This document shows, piece by piece, positions 42,438 to 52,806 of a stretch of DNA of 64,000 nt. The translations under genes and the position numbers were made by a program. The notes beneath the pieces are model-generated. The model was not told the DNA's origin and ran no database searches. It was given only the letters and a program-made list of their open reading frames with translations. Location: NCBI GenBank assembly GCA_024516155.1, contig JAJJXM010000121.1:1-64000 (forward strand). The letters run 5' to 3'. The DNA comes from Pyronema omphalodes. Its lineage: Eukaryota > Ascomycota > Pezizomycetes > Pezizales > Pyronemataceae. How positions within the stretch are numbered: the first letter of the stretch is position 1; each line of letters begins with the position of its first letter.

Positions 42438-44470
42438 ACCAACCCCACACCCGCCACTATCGCCCATAAACGCAAGAAAACCACACGGCAACGGCGACCC
42501 CCCCCCCTGCATTCTCAGCAACGAGCACCGAAACCCCCGGTTTTCTCATCGGATTCGGATTCGCAGCACTCTGTTACGTTATTCTCTGAATTTTCAGGGA
42601 ATTCTACGTTGTTTTTGTTGACTTTTGTCGCAAAATCAGAGTTTTTACGAGTTTTGGCTTACCCCACCTCACGAAATGTCGCCAAAACAACGACAGAACA
42701 ACGCCCAACGGTCGAAACGGTCCGGAAACGCGTATAATGTTCTAGCTGACCTTCCTCATGATGGATCTAATCCTACTTTCGATGGAAGAGATGGAAAAGT
42801 TGATGAAGTTGATGAAAACTTCGCTGGAAAACCCTTCCAGAGCGTGGTCTTGGCAGGATCACCAGTTCCTTCGGCTTCAACACACCAGCAACAAGCGACA
42901 ACTGACCAAAGCCGGTTCAGTACATACCGTCGCAATATTGTATCTGCCATTAATCAGGCAGCCCTGGTTGATGACAATTATGCCTCCCTTGAGCAACTGT
43001 TTTATAACAGCTACCCCGAAGTCACTGGAGCAAGCTTCCTGGGGATACAACAGATCCATCAGGACACACAGAGACGCTTCAATACCCTCGATGAATCCAT
43101 ACGCAACAACAGCGATGCGATACACAGCAGATTCGACGTCATGATGACCAAATTCAACGATCTGCTCGGCGAAAACACGAAGCTGCGCGCAGCATACGAC
43201 TCTACACGGGCAGAAACAGCAGCTCTCAAGGCTGCTGTGGACGCCCTGACGAAGAAAATCGACGAACAGCAACAAGTCATTTCGGCGCCCCCCTCACCGA
43301 ACCTCACGGCCTCTTCCTCAGCGATGGAAGAGATGACTATGCAGCTGTCCGTCGTCCAACATGACATTCAGGATGTCCTAGACGCTGTTCGCAACCCTCC
43401 TGGCAAGAGAAAGCGAAGGGGAAGCGACCAGAACACCGAACCCACCTCACCGACAAACAGAAGACCGGTGAACCACAAACCGAGAGCGGCATCACCGGTG
43501 CGAAGCCTGATGCACTCGAAACATGCGACTACCGCCGCCCAGGACAAGCTTGATGCCCTCAAGCCTATGTCCCCCCTACCTCTCCTCGCGATCACGTCGA
43601 CCGAAGCGACACCGGAACCTCACCCTGACAGTTCATCTGCTCAGGACACACCTCTACCCGACGCCCCAAGCACTGCCCCTGCTGAGACCAACGGATGGAA
43701 GACTGTGGAGGCGAAGGCTACACAGAGGAAGAAGCAGAAAGCGAAGGAGACGACACCTACGGCAGCGACACCCAGCAAGACCCCTACAACAAAGAATGGT
43801 GGCCGGGGAAAGAATACCCACCAACCCAGAACGACAACCTCCTCTGCAAAGAAGACTTGGGCAGAAGTCGTCAAGAGCGGAGGCATCAACGTCGAGATTG
43901 TGCTTGGGAATGGCAATCTTGGACTAACAACACCACCGACAGGAAGGGGAGAGAGGCGAGGGCGAGCAGCAAGAAGGCTGAGGAAGAAGGAAGGAGAAGG
44001 GGAGAGAGGGGAGGAGAAGAGGGGCAGGGCGGGCCCGGGTGTCTCAAAGGGCAAAGAGTCAGGAGACACCGGCGGAGGAGGTGAGAGAGGAGAGGAGAGT
44101 GGGGGCACGGGTGGCCCGGCGGCTGTTTAACTTTGCTTTGGTTTCGTTTTTGCTTTGTGGAGGAAATAAAGGAGGAAAAATGGTTAAAAATGGGAGGGGA
44201 AGGGAGGAGGAAAGGGAGGAGCCCGGCGAGGCGGCCTCTGTGCAAGCAGGGCACTTGGAACATCAGACGCGCTTGGACAAGAAACCCCCGTAGTAACAGT
44301 GGGGACAGACCCCACAACCACAACGATCAAGAGGAGGAGACTGGTAGAGGTGGAGACTGGGTTTTTGCTTTTACATTTCTTTTTTCTTCTCTTTTGTATT
44401 TATCTGTCCCTTGTCATAACCTTCGGGTTGCAAACAAGTAATGAGAGAACAAACAAACAAACAAACAAAC
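42438..44470 (+). mobile_element. N-4a, full-length ORF1-only element
   Basis: First unit of a tandem pair flanked by one duplication, GAACTGCACTTGAC (42424-42437, 45047-45060). About 40 bp of sequence not seen in other N copies precede the common start CCACACGGCAACGGCGACCC. The ORF is intact. The Tad-C class 3' UTR ends with a UUCG hairpin (44418-44429) and an AAAC tail. The tail joins N-4b directly. Confidence 0.9.
42676..44130 (+). CDS. N-4a coiled-coil protein, 484 aa
   Basis: Intact. Residues 1-75 conserved; 78-117 (42907-43026) hypervariable; about 125-200 coiled coil with RFDVMMTKF, AALKAAVDALTKKIDEQQQ; 242-249 PPGKRKRR (possible nuclear signal); 250-390 Ser/Pro/Thr-rich; 393-403 KTWAEVVKSGG; 420-484 Gly/Arg/Glu-rich, possibly RNA-binding. 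The annotation start is the first ATG; the frame stays open 17 codons upstream but with no ATG. No known domain is recognised with certainty. LINE ORF1 descent is inferred from position, tail and motif. Confidence 0.83.
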   Translation: MSPKQRQNNAQRSKRSGNAYNVLADLPHDGSNPTFDGRDGKVDEVDENFAGKPFQSVVLAGSPVPSASTHQQQATTDQSRFSTYRRNIVSAINQAALVDDNYASLEQLFYNSYPEVTGASFLGIQQIHQDTQRRFNTLDESIRNNSDAIHSRFDVMMTKFNDLLGENTKLRAAYDSTRAETAALKAAVDALTKKIDEQQQVISAPPSPNLTASSSAMEEMTMQLSVVQHDIQDVLDAVRNPPGKRKRRGSDQNTEPTSPTNRRPVNHKPRAASPVRSLMHSKHATTAAQDKLDALKPMSPLPLLAITSTEATPEPHPDSSSAQDTPLPDAPSTAPAETNGWKTVEAKATQRKKQKAKETTPTAATPSKTPTTKNGGRGKNTHQPRTTTSSAKKTWAEVVKSGGINVEIVLGNGNLGLTTPPTGRGERRGRAARRLRKKEGEGERGEEKRGRAGPGVSKGKESGDTGGGGERGEESGGTGGPAAV

Positions 44471-45046
44471 GTCCAGATTGTGCTTGGGAATGGCAATCTT
44501 GGACTGACAACACCACCGACAAGAAGGGGAGAGAGGCGAGGGGGAGCAGCGAGAAGGCTGAGGAAGAAGGAAGGAGAAGGGGAGAAAGGGGAGGAGAAGA
44601 GGGGCAGGGCACCCCCGGGTGTCTCAAAGGGCAAAGAGTCAGGAGACACCGGCGGAGGAGGTGAGAGGGGAGAGGAGAGTGGGGGCACGGGTGGCCCGGC
44701 GGCTGTTTAACTTTGCTTTGGTTTCGTTTTTGCTTTGTGGAGGAAATAAAGGAGGAAAAATGGTTAAAAATGGGAGGGGAAGGGAGGAGGAAAGGGAGGA
44801 GCCCGGCGAGGCGGCCTCTGTGCAAGCAGGGCACTTGGAACATCAGACGCGCTTGGACAAGAAACCCCCGTAGTAACAGTGGGGACAGACCCCACAACCA
44901 CAACGATCAAGAGGAGGAGACTGGTAGAGGTGGAGACTGGGTTTTTGCTTTTACATTTCTTTCTTCTTCTCTTTTGTATTTATCTGTCCCTTGTCATAAC
45001 CTTCGGGTTGCAAACAAGTAATGAGAGAACAAACAAACAAACAAAC
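44471..45046 (+). mobile_element. N-4b, 5'-truncated tandem N copy
   Basis: Begins at GTCCAGATTGTGC, equivalent to codon 405 of the N ORF, directly after the tail of N-4a. It ends with a UUCG hairpin (44998-45009) and an AAAC tail at the right target duplication. It is nearly identical to the matching part of N-4a. No ORF of its own is likely. Confidence 0.9.
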
Positions 45047-46350
45047 GAACTGCACTTGACGCGCTTTTGAACAGCGCCTGGGACTCAGCAGACATTGTTC
45101 TGCTACAAGAAATGAATATTACTGACCCTACATACGCCATAACTCACCCCTCTTTCACGCTGGTATTACCACCGCGGGGAGGAAGGGACACCAACAGGAC
45201 AGCAGCCTACGTGGCTAAAACCAACCCATACCTCCGGGTATCCCAGCGCACCGACGTATGCGCCGACCCTGATCTGCAAGTCCTCGAGGTGGGCACAGAC
45301 CTTATCCCCGGTTTCTTTTTGTTAAATATCTATAATGAACGACACCCTGATACCCAACTATACACCCTCCCCCGCGCCCTTACACCTCTCTCCCTCCCCC
45401 ACAGGTGCATAATCACCGGTGACCTTAATGCTCACCATGCCCTGTGGAACTCCACAACACGTTCCCCAAAGCGAGCCTCCGAGCTCGTGGACCTAATAGA
45501 ACAGCAGAACTGGGCCCTAATCTCAGTCCCGGATGTCCCTACCCACTTCTACAACCAAGGACGGAGCTCTTCCGTGCTCGACTTGACACTGTCGTCGCCC
45601 CACATGGCGGACGAAGTCGTTAACTGGGCGGTCGAAGACGATATCGCAACGGGATCGGACCACGAAGTGCTCCGCTTCGAAGTGCAAACAACACACCCGG
45701 ACTCAGAAGCCACCCTCCCAACGCAGCGACTAAACTGGAAGAAAACCGACTGGGACCTTTTTGCGACCACCCTCCGCGCCTCCTGCGACGACGCCACAGA
45801 GCTCTGGGCTCAGTACCACGCCAACCCCACCCCAGAAAACCTGGACGAGTGGGCCAACACCCTCAGCGACAACATTGTCCAAGCGGCGAAAAACCTCCAC
45901 CGCCGTCCTACAGATGACCCCCCGATCAAAGAAATGGTGGACCCCGGAGGTAGCAGCCGCCCGGAAAAAAATGACCCTGGCTCGCCGTCAATGGAAACGC
46001 ACCAGGACACACGACTACCACACAGCGTACAAGCAACTACGAAACGCCTACCATCGCACAATGCGACATGCCAAGGAAGGAAAATGAAAGGAATACCTGG
46101 CTCAAGCGGAAGGACCAGACGTGTGGCAAGCGTTCAGGTACACAAACCCTCGTCGGGCCCAGCTAACCCCCAACATCCGAGCGACAATAAACGGACAGGA
46201 AACAGAATGTAGCTCGTTCGAATCAAAAATCGAGGCCTTCCAGAAACTGTTCCCTCCACCACCCCCGCCCCCTCCCCCGTCCTCCCTCAAACCCCGCCGA
46301 GAACTACAGTGGAACACCTTCGCACCGACTGAAATCAAAACCGCCATCTT

Positions 46351-46881
46351 TGTCACGGCACACGGCTGACGAGCCGTTGTGTTGCGTCATCATTATGTTG
46401 TCGTGATTGTTGATTGACATCGTGCCGTTGTCTTGCCGTGTTGTGTTGCTGTTGTGTTGTTGTGTTGTTGTGTGTGCCGTGCCATTGTAACTGAGAGACT
46501 GATTGATGATGGATGACGTACCACGAGCTGGAGAGCTGTGGCGTCGCAGGTGAATTGATGGAGAACGGAAGCTCATGTAGCGATGATTGTATGACGGCCC
46601 AGCAAGAGTGCTGGCCGCCCCTTTGTACATAAGGAGGCTTGCCTCCCCGTTGTCGAGATTCTCCATCGAACGTCTTGTGTCTTCTCCTTGCTCCTAATAT
46701 AAGACTTCTTCTCCCAATTCCTACGTCACTCTTGTCCTTGTCCCTGTTCCTGTTTAGTGTGCCGTCCGTCTGACGAGCACTTCGGTCCTTGTCCTGCCGT
46801 TCCCCGTCCCGGAACCTGCCTAACCCTCTTGCCGGTAGTGTTCAGTGTGTCCATTGAACGTCCGTTCTCGGTTCCCTGACA
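46351..46881 (+). repeat. GypA-2 5' LTR
   Basis: 531 bp, TGTCACGG to CTGACA. Against its 3' partner (52228-52759) I count about four substitutions and one indel, roughly 99% identity. The 5-bp target duplication ATCTT is at 46346-46350 and 52760-52764. The AATATAAGAC segment near 46696 occupies the place of AATAAA in GypA-1 and GypA-3. Confidence 0.93.
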
Positions 46882-46916
46882 TTACGTTCGATCGATTAAT
46901 TATTCAACCGACACGC

Positions 46917-47159
46917 ATGAACCACACCGGTTCTGCCTGGACCTACGCACTAAAACAAGCTCTTGAAACGCACACCTTACACGAAACCTTTGGGATTCCC
47001 GACAGATTCGCTGGCGCAGTGCGAAGAACCATCCGACGAGCAGAAAATAACTGCTACCTTGTGGTCCGCTGGCAACTCCAGGACTACACTTATCAGGAGC
47101 ACATCCGCCGCACCATCAGACTCAAGCCAATCCTCAGAGCCCGCCAGAATGCATATTAA
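46917..47159 (+). CDS. GypA-2 small ORF ahead of gag, 80 aa
   Basis: ATG 36 bp after the LTR, stop overlapping the gag ATG by 11 nt. It is basic (VRRTIRRAENNC, HIRRTIRLKPILRARQ) with no recognised domain. GypA-3 has the same ORF at 53371-53613, same length. Codon comparison shows about 8 synonymous and 6 non-synonymous codon changes, including a two-base Leu change, so the frame appears to be translated. It could be an extra protein or regulate gag by reinitiation. Confidence 0.6.
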   Translation: MNHTGSAWTYALKQALETHTLHETFGIPDRFAGAVRRTIRRAENNCYLVVRWQLQDYTYQEHIRRTIRLKPILRARQNAY

Positions 47160-48489
47160 ACTTATTGACGAAGGACACTGGCAACAAATTGTGAACGCTG
47201 CCGCCATGACCCAGTTCCCTGATGGCCATGAACCGCTTACCTTCACCAAACAACTTGCACAATCCATCTTAGACGCTCAGGACCACCCCACGGGTTATCT
47301 CTTAAACGACCTCGCGGAAACCCCCGGCTCCCGTAACAGCACTCGGGTATCCAGCCCTGTCGCCTCCCGCGCTCCGGAAGCTCCCACCCCTGCCCCCATT
47401 CCCCCTGTCGTGATCCAGACTGGCTCCGTCCAGGTTTACCCGAACGGCCCAGAACCAGCACCGCGAGCCGCCGCACCTCCTACCACAGCCGCAGCCCCCG
47501 CCCCCGCTATAATCGCACCAATTCCAAGACCCCCCCCCCGAGACCCCGAGATCCTCCTAACCCCGGAGGAACAAGCCGATACAAATGAAATCCACTACTA
47601 CGAGAAGGAGCTCACCCGCCAGCGTGAACTCATCAACGCGCTACTCGCCTCCCCCGGCATCCGCGTAACCGGAGACAAAATCTCGGATCCGCCAACCTTC
47701 GACGGGTCCAACAGGGAGGACCTCCGCCGCTTTGTCTCTTTGCTTCGCATCAAGTTGGTGAGCGACGAGCTACGCTTCCCAACCCCTCATAAACGGATTT
47801 CTTACGCCATGGGCCGCCTCCGCGGACGCGCCTTGGATCAGATTCTCCCTTATATCAAGGAAAATGGCAACCGCTGGGAACTCAACGACGTCGAGGACGT
47901 CATTAAAATTTTACAGCGTACCTTTGGAGACCCGGACGAGCGCGCAACGGCTCGTTTCAAACTACGAAATCTCCGACAGAACAACCGCGAATTTTCGGAC
48001 TACTATGCAGAGTTCTCCCGCTTAGTCGCAGAGTTAGGCTGGGACGAAGCCGCCACCATGGATGCCCTGCGTAACGGCCTGTCCCTCGAACTGCACGAAA
48101 AGTTGGTTGGTGCCCCGCCCACCACCACGATGCACGAATTTGTTGACCAGTGCCAAAATTTGGACTCCCAATTGAGAGCACTTGAGAACCTCCGGAAGCT
48201 GCGTACCAACCGCGGCCAAGTTAAACCCACTACCACCGCCACCCCCGCCACCAGTCGCCCCACCCCCGCTACCCAAGCCACCACCGCCTCCTCCAGCAAG
48301 CAAACCCCTGCCCAGGGACCCCGTCAGAAACTGTCGGCACAGGAGCGCGCGACCCGCCTATCAGAAGGACGTTGCCTCTACTGCGGTGGCCTCGGCCACA
48401 TGGCTGCGTCGTGCCCCGCCAAGACGAATGTTAAAGTGGCGAGCGTGGAATTATTGGATACTGAAGAAGAGGTGTCGGGAAAAGAATAA
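47149..48489 (+). CDS. GypA-2 gag, 446 aa
   Basis: ATG 47149 ([13 protein letters not shown]). A Pro/Ala-rich linker, a coiled segment ([20 protein letters not shown]), then the Gypsy capsid core ([57 protein letters not shown]) and a nucleocapsid knuckle [14 protein letters not shown] near residue 408. It forms the particle and binds element RNA. The frame is intact to TAA 48487-48489. The upstream frame is open but starts before the small ORF; I chose the ATG that fits the overlap. Confidence 0.88.
   Translation: MHIKLIDEGHWQQIVNAAAMTQFPDGHEPLTFTKQLAQSILDAQDHPTGYLLNDLAETPGSRNSTRVSSPVASRAPEAPTPAPIPPVVIQTGSVQVYPNGPEPAPRAAAPPTTAAAPAPAIIAPIPRPPPRDPEILLTPEEQADTNEIHYYEKELTRQRELINALLASPGIRVTGDKISDPPTFDGSNREDLRRFVSLLRIKLVSDELRFPTPHKRISYAMGRLRGRALDQILPYIKENGNRWELNDVEDVIKILQRTFGDPDERATARFKLRNLRQNNREFSDYYAEFSRLVAELGWDEAATMDALRNGLSLELHEKLVGAPPTTTMHEFVDQCQNLDSQLRALENLRKLRTNRGQVKPTTTATPATSRPTPATQATTASSSKQTPAQGPRQKLSAQERATRLSEGRCLYCGGLGHMAASCPAKTNVKVASVELLDTEEEVSGKE
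48477..48483 (+). promoter_or_regulatory. GypA-2 -1 frameshift slippery site GGGAAAA
   Basis: Gag codons split it as G-GGA-AAA, the canonical X-XXY-YYZ pattern. The gag stop follows three nt later. The pol frame is -1. After a 7-nt spacer a stem can form, CCAGC (48491-48495) with GCTGG (48516-48520), extended by two pairs after a mismatch. GypA-3 keeps the site at 54941-54947 and the stem. Confidence 0.72.
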
Positions 48490-51400
48490 ACCAGCTGCAA
48501 GAAGATGGCTCTGCCGCTGGTGGGAATATTATTGCTGATACATTGCTATTATCGGGCGCAAGTTTTACTGGAAAGTTAGAATGCAAACACCTTGTTCTCT
48601 CCTGTTCCTTGTTTTCCAATAACCGCTCCGTGAAAACAGTAGCGCTCGTTGACTGCGGCGCCACTGGTATCGCCTTTGTTGACCGCAATTTCGCCCGCCA
48701 TCACAAACTCCCCCTAACCCCCCTATCCACCGCTCGAACGGTCGAAGTTATCGACGGCCGCCCCATATCCTCAGGAAAAATCACGCACCTCGCCCAAGTA
48801 GAGTGTACCATCAACGGTCACTCGGAAATCCTTCCCATGTTTGTCACCAAGCTGGGTCACTACCCGGTGGTGTTGGGTATCCCCTGGTTGAAGAAACACG
48901 ATGTAACAATAAGCTTCAGTTCCAACACTGTAAGCTTCGAATCCCAATACTGCCTAAGGAACTGCACCCCGTTGCCTGTAAGCACAACCGGTGTCGAGGT
49001 CCTGGACTCGAGGCCCCCTCCCGCTGTCCACGAGCCCGACACAAACCCCATGCCGGAGTTAGAAGACTCGGTCCCCGACCCCCCGGAAGAACCCCCAATA
49101 GAGATCTCAAGTCTAACCATCTCCGACTTCAAAGAAATGGTACAAGACGAAAGCCTGACAGTGTTCTCGCTATCGTTGGACGAGATCACCGTCGCCCTAC
49201 AAGACAAGCCCCCCCTCACGGATGACGAACTGAAAGACATGATCCCCGAAGAGTATCATGACTACCTCGATTTATTTAAAGAAGGTCAACGCGAAGGAAC
49301 TCCCCCCGCACCGACCCTACGACCACAAGATCCCACTGAAAGAGGGATTCGTCCCCCCCCTTTGGCCCGCTATACTCGCTGTCACGAAACGAGTTGCAGG
49401 ACGCTGAAAACGTGGCTCGATGAGAATTTGGAGAAAGGATTTATACAACGCTCCCAATCACCAGCCGCCTCGCCGATATTATTCGTGAAAAAATCAGACG
49501 GATCCCTACGCCTGTGTGTCGACTACCGGAGACTGAATGAAGGTACCGAGAAGAACCGGTACCCGCTGCCATTGATACAGGAAACGATGATGAATCTTTC
49601 CAAAGCTCAATACTTTACGACCCTTGATGTCCGCAGCGCTTATAACCTTATCAGAATGGCAGAGGGCGAAGAATGGAAGACGGCCTTCCGCACAAGGTAC
49701 GGCCTGTTCGAATCGGAAAGTGATGCCCTTTGGGCTCACCAACGCGCCTGCCGATTTCCAGGCATTTATAAATGATGTCCTGAGACCATACGTAGACCAG
49801 TTTTGTACGGCATACTTGGACGATATCCTCGTATTCTCCGAAACAAAGCCCGATCACACCGCACACGTCCGACAGATCTTGGAACGACTCAAAGAAGAAA
49901 AACTGCACTTGAAGCCAGAGAAGTGTAAGTTTGCTAAGGCAGAAGTACAGTACCTGGGCTACAACATCGGCCGCGACGGCGCGCGCATGATGGATTCCAA
50001 AGTAGCCACAGTGAGGAGATTGGAAGGAACCAACCACTTTGAAACAGGTCCAAGAATTCCTAGGCTTCGCGAATTTCTACCGAAGATTTATCAAAGACTA
50101 CTCAAAAGTGGTCTCCCCGCTGACGGCTCTGACCAAAAAGAAAGATGGTAAAGCAATCCCCTTTATCTGGGGTAAAGATCAGCAGAGCGCCTTCGACCGA
50201 CTGAAGGACGCATTTACATCAGCACCTATTCTCAAGCACTTCGACTACGAGAAACCGATTGTAGTAGAAACAGACGCATCTGACTATGTGTCTGCTGGAG
50301 TCTTATCACAATACGACGACGATAACGTGTTACACCCCGTCGCATTTTATTCCAAGAAGCATTCCCCGGCAGAATGCAACTACGAAATCTACGACAAAGA
50401 ACTACTGGCAATAGTTCGTTGTTTCGAGGAATGGCGTCCCCACTTAGAGGGCTCCGCCTTCCCTATAAAAGTATTGACGGATCACAAGAATCTCGAATAC
50501 TTTACGACGACAAAGCTGCTGAACAGACGACAAGCACGCTGGTCCGAGTTCCTGTCTCGGTTTAACTTTGTGATCACCTATCGACCGGGAACGTTGGGAG
50601 GAAAACCGGACGCCCTGACAAGAAGAGCCGCCGACCTCCCGGAAGAGGGAGACGAACGCATACTGGCGAACCAGCAAGCTGTTCTGAAGCCACAGAACTT
50701 TCAGTTATGCATGACCCCGCCCATGAAACTCGCACCTTCCGAAGTAGACCTCCTGTTCACAGAGGGCTACAAGACAGATTCATTCCCCAACCGAGTGTTG
50801 GGAATGCTGGAAGATGGCACACAAATCTGTAAGGACATATCGCTCGCCGATTGCTCCGTGTTGGAAAACAGATTGTACTACCGAGATTGCCTCTATGTCC
50901 CCGCGCTGGATAAACTACGATTGAAACTACTGCAAGATCACCACGACCCCCCCACCATGGGACACCCGGGCCGTGCGAAGACTTTCGAACTCCTCGCCAG
51001 GAATTATTACTGGCCCTCGATGAGAAAAGATGTGGACCAATTCGTCCGAAATTGCCACACCTGTAAAAGAACAAAGGCTACCTGCCACGCACCCTATGGA
51101 ACCTTGAAGCCACTACTGGTCCCGCACCACCCTTGGCAGAAATATCGGTGGACTTTGTTACTGGACTACCGACATCAGAAGGCTTCGACGCAATATGTGC
51201 GATTGTTTGCCGACTAACGAAACAGCGGCACTTAGTGACCTGTCATTCCACGATAGACGCAGAAGGCTTCGCGCAACTCTTCCTGGAAAACGTATTCAAA
51301 CTACACGGCCTGCCAGACACAGTAGTGTCCGACCGCGGTCCGCAATTTGTGGCCCATTTCTGGAAACACTTGGCAAATTGCATGGGTATCGAAATTGCCA

Positions 51401-52216
51401 CGAGTACGGCCTTCCATCCCCAAACCGACGGCCAAACAGAGAGAATTAACGCGGTTACGGAGCAATATCTCCGCGCGTACGTCTGTTATTTACAAGATGA
51501 TTGGAAGAAATTTTTACCACTGGCAGAATTTGCTGCAAATAACCAAGTATCGGATACAACGTCGCTGTCTCCGTTCTACGCTATATACGGTCGACACCCC
51601 AAGTGCTCTTTCGAACTGGAAATCAGGACAGACAATCCCTGAAGAAGTGAAAGCGAACGAGGTAGCGGAAAGGATGTCACACATCCATGACGTCTTACGT
51701 TCGGAAATGAAATACACCCAAGCCCGCCACATAGAAGCCGCCGACAATTCCCGACTCCCCGCGCCGGTCTTCAAACCAGGAGACCTGGTATGGCTGGACG
51801 CCCGCAACCTAAGAACCCGCCGCCCCTCAAAGAAACTAGAAAACAAACACCTAGGCCCCTTTACCGTGTTACGGCCTATTGGATCCCCCGCCTATGAATT
51901 GGATATACCGGAGACTATGAAACACCACAGGACCTTCCCCGTGTCCCTACTAAACCCAGCCCCTTCGGACCCCCTCCCTGGCCAGATTATCCCACCGCCC
52001 CTACCGGTAGTCGTAGACGGCGAAGAAGAATGGTTCGTGGATGAAATTCTGGATAGCCGTTGGTCAAGAGGAAACCTACAGTACCTCGTCAAGTGGACCG
52101 GCCACGACTCCCCAACCTGGGAACCGGAAACAAACCTATCCGAAACTGAGGCCGCCGAGAAATTCCATCAGTTATACCCAGACAAACCTTCTCCTCTCGT
52201 AGGAACTCGAGCCTAA
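48484..52216 (+). pseudogene. GypA-2 pol, multiple frameshifts
   Basis: Protease ([15 protein letters not shown]), RT ([49 protein letters not shown]), RNase H ([26 protein letters not shown]), integrase with HHCC ([16 protein letters not shown]), catalytic VDF / SDRGPQF / QTERIN, a GPF-like stretch and a chromodomain ending GTRA. The frame must change at about 49275, 49350, 49720, 50035, 51135-51140 and 51640. All domains are present but the gene cannot make one polyprotein as read. Confidence 0.88.
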
Positions 52217-52217
52217 C

Positions 52218-52224
52218 GGGGGGG
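52218..52224 (+). other. GypA-2 polypurine tract
   Basis: G7 just after the pol stop and 3 bp (TAC) before the 3' LTR. GypA-1 has G8 in the same place. This is the expected primer site for plus-strand DNA. Confidence 0.65.
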
Positions 52225-52227
52225 TAC

Positions 52228-52759
52228 TGTCACGGCACACGGCTGACGAGCCGTTGTGTTGCGTCATCATTATGTTGTCGTGATTGTTGATTGACATCGT
52301 GCCGTTGTCTTGCCGTGTTGTGTTGCTGTTGTGTTGTTGTGTTGTTGTGTGTGCCGTGCCATTGCAACTGAGAGACTGATTGATGATGGATGACGTACCA
52401 CGAGCTGGAGAGCTGTGGCGTCGCAGGTGAATTGATGGAGAACGGAAGCTCATGTAGCGATGATTGTATGACGGCCCAGCAAGAGTGCTGGCCGCCCCTT
52501 TGTACATAAGGAGGCTTGCCTCCCCGTTGTCGAGATTCTCCATCGAACGTCTTGTGTCTTCTCCTTGCTCCTAATATAAGACTTCTTCTCCCAAGTCCTA
52601 CGTCACTCTTGTCCTTGTCCCTGTTCCTGTTTAGTGTGCCGTCCGTCTGACGAGCACTTCGGTCCTTGTCCTGCCGTTCCCCGTCCCGGAACCTGCCTAG
52701 TCCCTCTTGCCGGTAGTGTTCAGTGTGTCCCTTGAACGTCCGTTCTCGGTTCCCTGACA
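52228..52759 (+). repeat. GypA-2 3' LTR
   Basis: 532 bp, TG...CA, partner of the LTR at 46351. It is followed by the duplication ATCTT and then Tad-D ORF2 codons (TSSPKKAPGPDE), which proves the insertion point. Confidence 0.93.
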
Positions 52760-52806
52760 ATCTTCACCTCCTCGCCGAAGAAGGCACCCGGGCCTGACGA
52801 AATTAC
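52760..52806 (+). pseudogene. Tad-D ORF2 scrap between two GypA copies
   Basis: 47 bp that continue the Tad-D frame from 46350 (IFTSSPKKAPGPDEIT). They include the duplication ATCTT of GypA-2 at the left end and the probable left duplication ATTAC of GypA-3 at 52802-52806. Confidence 0.85.

Larger units (their letters stand above)
42360..46350 (+). pseudogene. Tad-D ORF2, interrupted
   Basis: ATG 42360 overlaps the ORF1 stop by 8 nt. TGA at 42423-42425 replaces a CGA (Arg in Tad-C). The N-4 tandem then interrupts to 45046. The endonuclease resumes (LLQEMNI, GDLNAHH, SVLDLTL, GSDHEV), with a frameshift near 45890 in an A-run and a TGG to TGA change at 46085-46087. It reaches the polyproline hinge and TEIKTAIF, where GypA-2 is inserted. 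The frame continues at 52760. Confidence 0.85.
40193..52806 (+). mobile_element. Tad-D, LINE broken into pieces by N-4 and GypA
   Basis: Starts ACCCGCCCCTGCATTTCGG, matching the Tad-C 5' end. Pieces: 5' UTR and ORF1 (40193-42367), ORF2 start (42360-42437), ORF2 endonuclease to RT linker (45061-46350), and a last 47 bp (52760-52806). The rest lies beyond GypA-3. It carries several stops and frameshifts and is an older Tad-C relative. Confidence 0.85.

Noticed and set aside
42625..42675. N ORF starting upstream of the ATG (MSQNQSFHE)
   Set aside because: The first codon there is TTG. In a eukaryotic element the first ATG (MSPKQRQ) is the safer start.
46304..46666. Minus-strand ORF in the GypA LTR
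   Set aside because: Low-complexity Thr/Asn/His frame opposite GT-rich LTR sequence, present in every LTR copy, with no homology cue.
46882..46916. tRNA primer-binding site of GypA-2
   Set aside because: The bases after the LTR (TTACGTTCGATCG) are conserved in GypA-3, but I could not match them to a tRNA 3' end with confidence, so I did not annotate a PBS.
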